From SM23-32 sp964434535 (GTDB taxonomy: Bacteria > Planctomycetota > Brocadiia > SM23-32): a DNA stretch of 64,000 nucleotides. The stretch lies in assembly GCA_964434535.1 (NCBI GenBank), contig CAYSWA010000007.1:46007-110006 (forward strand), given 5' to 3'. Positions 45,538 to 53,660 of the stretch are shown in pieces. The position numbers and the translations under genes were made by a program. Each line of letters starts with the position of its first letter. The stretch's first letter is position 1. Below the pieces are notes generated by a model. It saw nothing but the letters and a program-made list of their open reading frames with translations. It was not told the origin of the DNA and ran no database searches.

Positions 45538-48500
45538 ATGACGAGCCAGAGTAACCCAGCGCCGAAGGACGCCTTCCTTCAGCCGCTCCAGGACTTCGCC
45601 GCCGCCGTCGCCGCCAAGTCGAACGCCCTGACCACCGGCGAACCCGAAGACCAGCTCCGTGCCCCCTTCGAAGCCCTCATGTCCGCCGTCGGCCAGGCCG
45701 TCGGCCCCGAGGTCGTCTGCACGGGCGAGACGCTGCTGTCCGGGCGCCTGGGCAAGCCCGACTACGCCGTCCATGCCTCCGGCGCCCTCGCGGGATGCGT
45801 GGAACTGAAAGCCCCCGGCAAGGGCGCCAACCCGAACGCCTACAAGGGCCACGACCGCAGGCAGTGGAAGCGCTTCCAGGCCATCCCCAACCTGATCTAT
45901 ACCGACGGCAGTGAGTGGGCGCTGTACCGAAGCGGCGCGCGCGAAGGCGCCATTGTCCGCCTCTCCGGTGACGTGGCGGCCGAAGGCAAGAAGGCCGTCG
46001 AACCCGACGACGCCCGCCGCGTTCTGGCCCTGCTTACGGACTTCCTGTCCTGGTCGCCGATCATCCCCACGGACCGCAAGGGCAAGCTGGACCTGAAGGG
46101 TTTCGCCGCCATGTTGGCCCCCCTGTGCGGGATGGTCAGGGACAACGTGACGGACGCCCTGAAGGACGCGACGTCCCCGCTCGTGCGACTGGCGAAGGAC
46201 TGGCGGCAACTGCTCTTCCCCGACGCCGACGATGAGCAGTTCGCCGACGCCTACGCCCAGACCGTCACCTTCGCCCTGCTGCTGGCCCGGAGCGAAGGCG
46301 CCGCTCCCCTCTCCCTGGCCGAAGCCGAGAAGGCCCTGTCTGGCGAGCACAGCCTTCTTTCCCGCGCCCTCCAGGTGCTCACGGACCCGAAGGCCCGCGC
46401 CGAGATATCCGCCTCCGTGGACCTGCTGATTCGGGTTATCGGCGAGGTGGCCCATGACGCGCTGAAGGCCGAGACCGGCAAGCGGGACCCGTGGCTGTTC
46501 TTCTACGAAGACTTCCTGGCCGCCTACGACCCGAAGCTGCGCAAGGACGCCGGGGCGTATTACACCCCCGTCGAGGTTGTCCGCGCGCAGGTGCGCCTCA
46601 TTGACGAGCTGCTCACGAACCGGCTGGGCAAGCCCCTGGGCTTCGCCGAGCCGGGCGTCGTCACGCTGGACCCCGCCGCCGGCACGGGGACCTACCTGCT
46701 CGGCGTCATCGATCACGCCCTGAACAAGGTGGAGGCCCAGCAGGGCGCGGGAGCCGTGCCGGGGAAGGCCACAGAGCTTGCCCGCAACATCTACGGCTTC
46801 GAAATCATGGTCGGCCCCTTCGCCGTGACGGAGCTTCGCGTGAGCCGGGCGCTCCAGGACCGGGGCGCGACCCTCCCCGCCGACGGAACACACGTCTACC
46901 TGACGGACACGCTGGAGAGCCCCCACGCCGTCCCGCCCCAGGTGCCCATGTTCCTGGAGCCCATCGCGGAGCAGCAGAAGAAGGCCCTCAAGGTCAAGGG
47001 CAAGGTGCCCGTGATCGTCTGCCTGGGCAATCCGCCGTACGACCGCCACGAGGCCGCCGACGCAACGAACAAGGCCCGCACGGGCCATTGGGTTCGCTGG
47101 GGGGACGACGGGAAAGGCGCGGCGGCCATTCTGAAGGACTTCCTCACGCCGGCGATTGACGCCGGCCACGGCGGCCACGTGAAGAACCTCTACAACCTGT
47201 ATATCTACTTCTGGCGCTGGGCGCTCTGGAAGGTCTTCGAGAGCAAGACGGCAGCGGGGCCGGGCGTGGTGAGCTTTATTTCGGCCTCAAGCTACCTGGA
47301 CGGGGACGCCTTCGTCGGCGTGCGGGAGCACATGCGGCGGGTCTGTGACGAAGTGTGGATTCTGGACCTGGGTGGGGAAGGGCGCGGCACGCGCCAGAGC
47401 GAGAACGTCTTCGACATACAGACGCCCGTTGCCATAGCCGTGGCCGTGCGAGGAGGCACGGGCTTCCGGCCCGTGGGGAACCATGGGCAGGATGCCCATG
47501 CCACCAACGCTCACGGGCAGGATGCCCGTGCTACGGACGATGCGCCCCTGCAGATCCGGCGGGGCGCATACCTGCCTCACTGGACGAAGCAGGGCGCCGT
47601 CTACTCTGTGGCGTTCCGCCTCGCCGATTCCTTGCCGCGGGCCTTGCTCGAAGCGTGGGTGGGCGAGCGCGAGGACATCATCGCCACAGCCCGTCAGATG
47701 GGCCGCCCGCTTTCGGAACAGGAGGAGAGAAGACTCCAGGACCTCTTCTCCGAGAAGGTGGAGAAGCACCTGGATGCCGGCCACGGCGCTTGTTGGATGG
47801 CGCGTGATGACATCGCGCGCATAGTGGCCGATGTCCTCAGACAGTTCGATGAGGAACGCTACCGCCTCTTCGCCTGGTGCGTCATGCCCAACCACGTCCA
47901 CGTCGTGCTTCAGCCACTTGCGGGTCATGAACTCCCGCAGATTTTGCATTCCTGGAAATCTTTCACGGCAAATGCAGCCAACAAGGCGCTCGAACGCAAA
48001 GGCAGTTTTTGGCAGCCGGAGTACTACGACCACCTGATACGGAACGAAGAGGACCTGTGGCGGTCCATCCAGTATGTGCTGCAGAATCCTGCCGGGGCCA
48101 GACTGCAAGGGTGGAAGTGGGTTGAACGTGGCACGGGCTTCCAGCCCGTGGGGAACCATGGGCAGGATGCCCATGCCACGAGCCGGCCTGCCCGCGTGCA
48201 TTACACCCGAATCGAGGGCACGCGCGAAGAGAAGCTGAAGGCCCTGGACGCCGCGCGGGACTTCGCCGCTCTGACCTGGGAAGACTGCCCCGACGACTGG
48301 CACGCGCCCTTCCGGCCGGCTGGGTCGGGTTTCTACTTCGACTGGCCGTTGCTTACTGACGTGCTGCCCTGGCAACAAAGCGGCGTCAAGGCGGGGCGAA
48401 CCTGGAGTATCGCTCCAACTACCGACGTTCTGGAGCGGCGCTGGCGGGCCTTGTGCAACGCGGAGAAGGATAGGCGGCCGGACTTGTTCAAAGATTCCCC

Positions 48501-49647
48501 CACCGGCCGGAAGACAACTGACGCTCCGAGCCAACTCCCGCCGCGAAGTGAGAAACTCAAGCCCGTTGCCCAGCTACCGAAGGACGCGCCGGCTCCCAAT
48601 ACGGCGCGGTACGCGTACCGTTCGTTTGACCGGCAGCACGTCTTCGCGGACGCGCGTATGCTGGACAGGGCTGGCCCCGCCCTGTGGGCCGCCCACGGCG
48701 AGCGGCAGGTATACGTGACAACTCTCCTGAATCATCCCTTGGGGAGCGGCCCCGCCTTGACTGCCGCCCCAAACATCCCCGACCTGCACCATTTCCGAGG
48801 TTCGTACGGAGCGAAGGAAGTTGTGCCTCTCTACCGCGACGCGGAAGGCGCGGAACCGAACATCCTTCCGGGGCTGCTGGGGTTGCTGGCCGAGGGGTGG
48901 CATGGGCATCCTGCCCATGAGTCACGGGCTGGAAGCCCGTGCCACAACAGCCCGCGCCACAAGAGCCCGCGCCACATCGCACCCGAAGACTTCCTGGCCT
49001 ACGTCTACGGCGTGCTGGCGCAACCGGCCTTCACCGAACGCTTCCGCGAGGAACTGGGCACGCGCGAGCTTCGCGTGCCCATCACGAAGGACGCGGAGCT
49101 TTTCGAGCGGGTCCGGGCCGCCGGCGCGCGGCTGCTCTGGCTGCACACCTACGGCGAACGCTACGTGCCGGAGGGCCGCAAGCGCGGGCAGGTCCCCCAG
49201 GGCGCGGCCCGCTGCACGGTGCCCGTCCCCGGGGACGCGGAGCACTACCCGGAGGATTGCGACTACAACGAAGAGACGAAGACGCTCCACGTCGGCAAGG
49301 GTCGGTTCGCGCCCGTCGAGCGGGAGGTGTACGAGTTCGAGGTATCGGGCCTGAAGGTCGTCCAATCCTGGCTCGGCTACCGCATGAAAGAGCCGAAGGG
49401 GCGGCGCTCTTCGCCCCTGGACGATATCAATGTCGAGGAATGGCCCGCGCAGTTCACGACGGAACTGCTGGAACTGCTGTGGGTTCTGGAGGCGACCGTG
49501 GAGGGCTACCCGGAGCAGGAGGAGCTGCTCGACGAGATCCTGGCCGGGCCGTTGTTCACCGCCGACGAGCTGCCGGACGTGCCGGACAAAGCAAGGAAAC
49601 CTCCCAAGCGCGCCAGCGGCCAGCAGCCTTTGCGCAAGCAGCCGTGA
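45538..49647 (+). CDS. single-chain type ISP/IIG-like restriction-modification enzyme with an in-frame RAYT transposase insertion
   Basis: A continuous 1369-codon frame. Residues 1-160 carry a nuclease-like D...ELK (GKPDYAV, CVELKAPGKG). The adenine methylase domain has motif I LDPAAGTGTYLLG (about 376) and motif IV GNPPYDRHEA (about 498). Residues about 1000-1340 match the type ISP C-terminal region (YRSFDRQHVFADAR). No helicase is present. At about residue 640 the host text VAIAVAVR breaks and resumes at about 881 with PARVHYTRIEGTREEK. Between them lie two 50-bp direct repeats bracketing a complete RAYT. A third, inverted repeat sits at residues about 1120-1136. Start: ATG at 45538 after AGGAGG. 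Whether the fused product still cuts or methylates is unknown. Confidence 0.85.
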   Translation: MTSQSNPAPKDAFLQPLQDFAAAVAAKSNALTTGEPEDQLRAPFEALMSAVGQAVGPEVVCTGETLLSGRLGKPDYAVHASGALAGCVELKAPGKGANPNAYKGHDRRQWKRFQAIPNLIYTDGSEWALYRSGAREGAIVRLSGDVAAEGKKAVEPDDARRVLALLTDFLSWSPIIPTDRKGKLDLKGFAAMLAPLCGMVRDNVTDALKDATSPLVRLAKDWRQLLFPDADDEQFADAYAQTVTFALLLARSEGAAPLSLAEAEKALSGEHSLLSRALQVLTDPKARAEISASVDLLIRVIGEVAHDALKAETGKRDPWLFFYEDFLAAYDPKLRKDAGAYYTPVEVVRAQVRLIDELLTNRLGKPLGFAEPGVVTLDPAAGTGTYLLGVIDHALNKVEAQQGAGAVPGKATELARNIYGFEIMVGPFAVTELRVSRALQDRGATLPADGTHVYLTDTLESPHAVPPQVPMFLEPIAEQQKKALKVKGKVPVIVCLGNPPYDRHEAADATNKARTGHWVRWGDDGKGAAAILKDFLTPAIDAGHGGHVKNLYNLYIYFWRWALWKVFESKTAAGPGVVSFISASSYLDGDAFVGVREHMRRVCDEVWILDLGGEGRGTRQSENVFDIQTPVAIAVAVRGGTGFRPVGNHGQDAHATNAHGQDARATDDAPLQIRRGAYLPHWTKQGAVYSVAFRLADSLPRALLEAWVGEREDIIATARQMGRPLSEQEERRLQDLFSEKVEKHLDAGHGACWMARDDIARIVADVLRQFDEERYRLFAWCVMPNHVHVVLQPLAGHELPQILHSWKSFTANAANKALERKGSFWQPEYYDHLIRNEEDLWRSIQYVLQNPAGARLQGWKWVERGTGFQPVGNHGQDAHATSRPARVHYTRIEGTREEKLKALDAARDFAALTWEDCPDDWHAPFRPAGSGFYFDWPLLTDVLPWQQSGVKAGRTWSIAPTTDVLERRWRALCNAEKDRRPDLFKDSPTGRKTTDAPSQLPPRSEKLKPVAQLPKDAPAPNTARYAYRSFDRQHVFADARMLDRAGPALWAAHGERQVYVTTLLNHPLGSGPALTAAPNIPDLHHFRGSYGAKEVVPLYRDAEGAEPNILPGLLGLLAEGWHGHPAHESRAGSPCHNSPRHKSPRHIAPEDFLAYVYGVLAQPAFTERFREELGTRELRVPITKDAELFERVRAAGARLLWLHTYGERYVPEGRKRGQVPQGAARCTVPVPGDAEHYPEDCDYNEETKTLHVGKGRFAPVEREVYEFEVSGLKVVQSWLGYRMKEPKGRRSSPLDDINVEEWPAQFTTELLELLWVLEATVEGYPEQEELLDEILAGPLFTADELPDVPDKARKPPKRASGQQPLRKQP
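47455..47504 (+). repeat. REP-like palindrome, left copy (in frame)
   Basis: Two hairpins: CACGGGCTTCCGGCCCGTG and CATGGGCAGGATGCCCATG. It is read as GTGFRPVGNHGQDAHAT. It differs from the copy at 48130 by 1 base in 50 and lies 675 bp (225 codons) before it. A second partial palindrome, CACGGGCAGGATGCCCGTG, follows at 47512-47530. Confidence 0.85.
47560..48125 (+). mobile_element. REP-associated tyrosine transposase (RAYT) domain embedded in the restriction-modification frame
   Basis: The protein text from YLPHWTKQGAVYSVAFRLAD to YVLQNPAGARLQGWKW is a full RAYT (Y1 HUH transposase). The N-terminal strand FRLADSLPRALL, the HUH motif WCVMPNHVHVVL (H786 and H788 of the fused protein) and the tyrosine region FWQPEYYDHLIR (Y829/Y830) are all intact. 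There is no ATG in its own frame before about 47698, so it seems to be translated only as part of the host gene. Confidence 0.85.
48130..48179 (+). repeat. REP-like palindrome, right copy (in frame)
   Basis: The same 50-bp element as at 47455 in the same orientation, read GTGFQPVGNHGQDAHAT. It closes the RAYT segment. Confidence 0.85.
48897..48945 (-). repeat. REP-like palindrome, inverted third copy (in frame)
   Basis: On the minus strand it carries the same two hairpins with a shorter linker. On the coding strand it starts GTGGCATGGGCATCCTGCCC and adds GWHGHPAHESRAGSPCH to the protein within LLGLLAE...IAPEDFLAYVYG. Short CCCGCGCCACA-type tandem units follow to about 48975. Confidence 0.8.
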
Positions 49648-49788
49648 GCGTCGCCCGGATGCGGCCGTTTGCGCCCGAATGGGACACGCAGTCCGTCCGA
49701 TCGGCTATGATGTCCGCAGACCGGCGCAGCCGCCCAGAGGGCCGCAGAGGGCACGCTCAGCCCCCATTACGAAACGAACCGAAGGGAC

Positions 49789-49866
49789 GGCGGTTGTCGG
49801 TGAACGGCAACGGCTTTCACCACGAAGGGCACGAAGGAACACGAAGGCTGGCCACGGCTAACCGCC
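49789..49866. repeat. CACGAAGG-type dispersed repeat with GGCGGTT/AACCGCC ends (copy A)
   Basis: Starts GGCGGTTG, then TGAACGGC, then CACCACGAAGG and two more CACGAAGG-like units, and ends CTAACCGCC. It shares order and words with the insert at 62294-62494. The 301-bp gap 49648-49948 holds this element and no credible gene; a TATGAT at 49708 might be a stray -10. Confidence 0.5.
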
Positions 49867-49948
49867 GGGCAGGAGCACGAGCGAGCAAGGGCCCTCACTT
49901 CGTTTTTGGGCCTTCTGATTTCATCCTTCGCTTTGCCGTACGGCGCGC

Positions 49949-50833
49949 TCAGAGGAAGAGGGGGTTCGTCCAGGCGCGGCGCCCGTCGGGGGCGACGACC
50001 AGGGCGCGCGCGTACTTCCAGTCCCGGGTCACCGGCGCGCGGGCCTCGGACAGCGGCTCGCCGCCGTCTGCGAAGAGGCTCCATCCGTGCCAGTTCGCGC
50101 CGATCAGGCGTATCTCGGCCGCTTCGGAGCAGCGCAGGACGACGTGCCCGTCATCGAGGCGGAAGTCCTCGATGCGTGGCCCCGAGGAGGAGTAGTAGCA
50201 GCCCTTGAGCAGGGCTTCCATGACGGCGGGGGCGTTCAGCTCCGCCAGCTTGAACATGACCCAGCCGGCGAACAGGTCGCGCCCGCCCTCGGGGCCGCTG
50301 TGGGCGTCGTCGACGGCGAGGCCCGGCAGGCGCGCGCCCCGGTCGAGCATGTTGTCCCAGTGGACGGTGCTGTGTGCCTTGCCGATGGTGTCGCAGGCGG
50401 CGTTGTAGACCTCCACGCCGATGGCGCCGTGCAGCTCGAGCAGCTCTTCGGCCGTGTTGCCGCTCCAGTAGGGGTGGCCGATGAATGTCTCGCCGCCTTC
50501 CTCGCGGGCCCAGGCGATCACGTCGTTCGGCTCGTTGGTGGCCGGCACGGTGGCGTCGGGCGGCACGTTGAGGCAGACCAGGTGTATGCCGCGCTCCTCG
50601 CCGAGGGGCACGATGGTGACCTCGATGCCGTCGATCAGCACGAAGTCGTCGGCGCTGAAGCCGCTCACGTCGCTGGAGACGGCGTGGTCGGTGATGGCGA
50701 GGGCGGCGTAGCCCTCGGCGCGGTACTGCTGGATGCGCTCGTGGGCCGTGGCCTGGCCGTCGGACGCGGTGGTGTGGGCGTGCAGGTTGGCCCGGTACCA
50801 CTGTCCCTGTTGCTGGAACGGGTTGACGAGCAT
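49949..50833 (-). CDS. CehA/McbA-type PHP-domain metallohydrolase
   Basis: A 294-residue PHP hydrolase. Metal ligands in order: ANLHAHTTASDGQ, ALAITDHA, GIEVTIV, FIGHPYW, VEVYNAA and LAVDDAHS. This arrangement fits the CehA/McbA family (carbaryl/microcin-related hydrolases). A C-terminal beta domain (residues 215-294) follows. It is the last gene of the ABC transporter operon, 19 bp after the permease, so it probably hydrolyses the imported compound or a product of it; the substrate is unknown. Confidence 0.82.
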   Translation of the reverse strand: MLVNPFQQQGQWYRANLHAHTTASDGQATAHERIQQYRAEGYAALAITDHAVSSDVSGFSADDFVLIDGIEVTIVPLGEERGIHLVCLNVPPDATVPATNEPNDVIAWAREEGGETFIGHPYWSGNTAEELLELHGAIGVEVYNAACDTIGKAHSTVHWDNMLDRGARLPGLAVDDAHSGPEGGRDLFAGWVMFKLAELNAPAVMEALLKGCYYSSSGPRIEDFRLDDGHVVLRCSEAAEIRLIGANWHGWSLFADGGEPLSEARAPVTRDWKYARALVVAPDGRRAWTNPLFL

Positions 50834-50852
50834 GGCTGCGTCTCCTTCGTGC

Positions 50853-52577
50853 TTAGACGCGGAAGAGCTGTCCCATCCGGCGGCCCAGCAGCATGCCGGC
50901 CGCCATCAGCGACAGGCCCAGGAAGACCATGGCCCAGACGCCGAGCGCGCTGGCGATGTAGGGGCCGTCCTCGATGCGCAGCGTCAGCGCATAGATCTGT
51001 TTCGTGATCGGATAGAAGCTCTCCTGCATGGCCAGGATCAGGCTGTCGCTGACCTCCAGCATGGCGAAGGAGAAGACGAGGATTCCGCCGGCGATCAGGT
51101 TGGCGCTGACCAGGGGGACGGTGACCTTCCAGGCGGCCTTCAACGGGGGCGAGCCCAGGTTGACGGCCGCCTCCTCCAGTTCGACGTTGATCTGCTGGAA
51201 GCCGGCGTAGGCGGCCCGCACCATGTAGGGCAGGCGGCGGATGGCGTAGGCCACGATCAGCAGGCCGGTCGGGTTGCGACGGGGGTCGAGCAGGTTGTAG
51301 AGCCAGGTGAGCCCGCGCAGCAGGGGGTTGTGCACCTCGTGGAGCGGCACGGCCGAGAACGCCGCCACGTAGCCGAACGCCAGCACCAGGCCCGGGATCG
51401 CCAGCGGAAGCATCACCAGCGCGTCCAGCAACGCCGCGCCCCGGAAGGTGTGCCGCACCAGCAGGTAGGCGATGGTCACCCCCAGCGCCAGGTCCAGCAG
51501 CGTGCTGAAACTGCTGTAGACGATGCTGTTGCGGATGCTGCTGATCGTGTAGGGATGGCCGAGCGCGTCGCGGAAGTGCTCGGCGGTGTACTCGGTGGGC
51601 AGCACCGTCATGAACCACTCCTCGCGCAGGGAGCTGAGCACCACCGAGACGTGGGGCACGCAGGCCAGGCCGACCACCGTGAGGATGAACGCCACGATCA
51701 GCGTCGAGCCGAGCGGCCCGGCCGACTTCTCCGAGCCCTGGACCGACCCCTTCGTCAGCGACTGATAGGCGCGCAGGCCGAAGATGCGCTTGGTGGCCAG
51801 GAAGAAGACGAGCGTCATGGCCATCAGGCCGACGACCAGCGCGTAGCCCTGCGGGTTCTCGGCCAGCTGGGTGACCTGGTTGAATATCTGCACCGGCACG
51901 ACGCGCCGGAAGCCGAAGACCAGGGGCGTGCCGAGGTCGGTGAAGGCCCAGATGAAGACGATGACCGAGCCGGCGAACAGGCCGGGCATCATCAGGGGAA
52001 GGCTGACGCGCCGGAAAACGCGCCAGCCGCTGGAGCCCATGTTGACGGCCGCCTCCTCCAGCGACGGGTCCACGTTGGCCAGCGCCGCGCTGAAGTTCAG
52101 GTACATGATGGGGTAGAGGTGGAGGACCTCCAGGATGACCACCCCCCAGAAGCGGGCTCCGCCGAGCCAGTCGATGGGCTGCGCGATGAGGCCGGCGCCC
52201 ATCAGCAGCAGGTTCAGCGAGCCGAAGCGCGCCAGCACCTGCCGCATGCCGATCGCGCCGACGAACGGCGGCATGATCATGGGCAGCAGCAGCAGGCCCG
52301 TCAGCAGGCCCTTGCCCGGGAAGCGATAGCGCACCAGGAAGACCGAGAGCGGCAGGGCGATCGCCGCCGTCAGGGCCGTCGTCACCGTGGCCAGGGCAAA
52401 GCTGTTCAGGATGCTCTGGCGGGTCAGCGCGTCGGTCCAGAGGTACTTGAAGAACGTGACGGTGAACTCGCCCTCGACGATGAACGCCTTCCGGCACGAG
52501 AAGGCGAGGGGGTAGAAGAGGAACACGGCCAGGAAAAGGAGGATGGCGACCAGGATGATGGCGCGGGTCCTTTTCAC
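50853..52577 (-). CDS. ABC transporter permease, fused two-domain (FbpB type)
   Basis: A 574-residue inner-membrane permease with about 12 transmembrane helices, made of two BPD_transp_1 halves. Each half has an EAA loop: EEAAVNMGSSGWRVFRRVSLPLM-like (EEAAVNMGSSGWRVF) and EEAAVNLGSPPLKAAWKV. This layout is typical of ferric-iron and related anion importers. The ATG overlaps the ATPase gene stop by 4 bp. With the binding protein and ATPase it forms a complete importer. Confidence 0.9.
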   Translation of the reverse strand: MKRTRAIILVAILLFLAVFLFYPLAFSCRKAFIVEGEFTVTFFKYLWTDALTRQSILNSFALATVTTALTAAIALPLSVFLVRYRFPGKGLLTGLLLLPMIMPPFVGAIGMRQVLARFGSLNLLLMGAGLIAQPIDWLGGARFWGVVILEVLHLYPIMYLNFSAALANVDPSLEEAAVNMGSSGWRVFRRVSLPLMMPGLFAGSVIVFIWAFTDLGTPLVFGFRRVVPVQIFNQVTQLAENPQGYALVVGLMAMTLVFFLATKRIFGLRAYQSLTKGSVQGSEKSAGPLGSTLIVAFILTVVGLACVPHVSVVLSSLREEWFMTVLPTEYTAEHFRDALGHPYTISSIRNSIVYSSFSTLLDLALGVTIAYLLVRHTFRGAALLDALVMLPLAIPGLVLAFGYVAAFSAVPLHEVHNPLLRGLTWLYNLLDPRRNPTGLLIVAYAIRRLPYMVRAAYAGFQQINVELEEAAVNLGSPPLKAAWKVTVPLVSANLIAGGILVFSFAMLEVSDSLILAMQESFYPITKQIYALTLRIEDGPYIASALGVWAMVFLGLSLMAAGMLLGRRMGQLFRV

Positions 52578-53650
52578 CGGCCTTCTCCGTCGCCGCCGGG
52601 CATGACGACGGCGTCATCGGGGCTGAAGTGGACCGAGAGCTCCTCGCCGGGCGCGGGCGCTTCCAGGCCGGGGTTGGAGCGCACGGCCAGCAGTTCCGCA
52701 TCCCCCGCCCGGAGCACGAACTGCTCGGCGTCGCCGAGGTAGACCACGTTCTCCATGCGCACCCGCAGGTTGTTCCGCTCGCCCGTGCCGAGCGCGAGCG
52801 CCTCGGGGCGGACCATGCAGACGACCGGCTCGCCGGGCTTCAGCTCGCCGCCGGCGCTCTGCCCCCAGAGTTCCCCCAGGTCGGTCGTGACGCGAGCCCG
52901 CCCGTCGGCCGACTCCGCCACGACGCCCTCGATCATGTTCGCCTCGCCGACGAACCGGGCGACGAACCGGTTCGCCGGCCGGCGGTAGACCTCGCGCGGG
53001 GTGCCGACCTGCTCGACGCGCCCCATGCTCATCACGGCGAGTCGCTCGGCCATGGAGAGCGCCTCCTCCTGGTCGTGCGTCACGTAGATCATCGTGATGC
53101 CCGTCTCGTCGTGTATGCGCCGTATCTCGTTGCGCATGTCGAGGCGCAGGCGGGCGTCCAGGTTCGAGAGCGGCTCGTCCAGCAGCACCACGTCCGGCTC
53201 GATCACCAGCGCGCGGGCCAGGGCGACGCGCTGCTGCTGGCCGCCGGAGAGCTGGTTGGGCATGCGGGCGCCGAAGGCTTCCATGCGCACGGTCTTCAGC
53301 GCAGCGGCCACGGCCCGCTCCCGCTCGGCCCGCCCGTAGCGGCGCTCGCGCAGCCCGTAGGCGACGTTCTCCTCCACGTTCATGTGCGGCCAGAGGGCGT
53401 AGCTCTGGAAGACCATGCCGGTGTTGCGCCGGTGGGGGGCCACGTCGGCGACGGGGCGCTCATCGAAGAGGATCGCCCCTTCGTCGGGCTTGATGAAGCC
53501 GGCGATCATGCGCAGGATCGTCGTCTTGCCGCAGCCCGAGGGGCCGAGCAGGAAGAACAGCTCGCCGCGCTCGACCTGAAGCGAGACGCCTGTGACCGCC
53601 GGCGTCTCGCCGTACCGCTTCGTCACCGCCTGGAGCGTTACGCCGACCAT
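52574..53650 (-). CDS. ABC transporter ATP-binding protein (FbpC/PotA type)
   Basis: A 358-residue ATPase. Walker A GPSGCGKTTILRMIAG, Q-loop VFQSYALWPHM, signature QLSGGQQQRVALARAL, Walker B VVLLDEPLSNLDARLR and H-loop YVTHDQEEAL are all intact. A C-terminal TOBE domain (about residues 275-350) marks the CUT1/Fe/spermidine subclass, where it can take part in regulation. The ATG at 53650 is 10 bp from the binding protein stop and is preceded by GGGAGGTACGC. Confidence 0.93.
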   Translation of the reverse strand: MVGVTLQAVTKRYGETPAVTGVSLQVERGELFFLLGPSGCGKTTILRMIAGFIKPDEGAILFDERPVADVAPHRRNTGMVFQSYALWPHMNVEENVAYGLRERRYGRAERERAVAAALKTVRMEAFGARMPNQLSGGQQQRVALARALVIEPDVVLLDEPLSNLDARLRLDMRNEIRRIHDETGITMIYVTHDQEEALSMAERLAVMSMGRVEQVGTPREVYRRPANRFVARFVGEANMIEGVVAESADGRARVTTDLGELWGQSAGGELKPGEPVVCMVRPEALALGTGERNNLRVRMENVVYLGDAEQFVLRAGDAELLAVRSNPGLEAPAPGEELSVHFSPDDAVVMPGGDGEGR

Positions 53651-53660
53651 GCGTACCTCC

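Noticed and set aside
47483..47824. A 113-codon frame over the RAYT segment that begins at the palindrome ATG
   Set aside because: It is in a different frame from the HUH and Tyr motifs, and its text comes from the repeat (MGRMPMPP...). The transposase frame is the host frame.
49787..49990. A short protein frame reading HHEGHEGTRR near the CACGAAGG repeat
   Set aside because: The text is simply the translated repeat; no ribosome site or domain.
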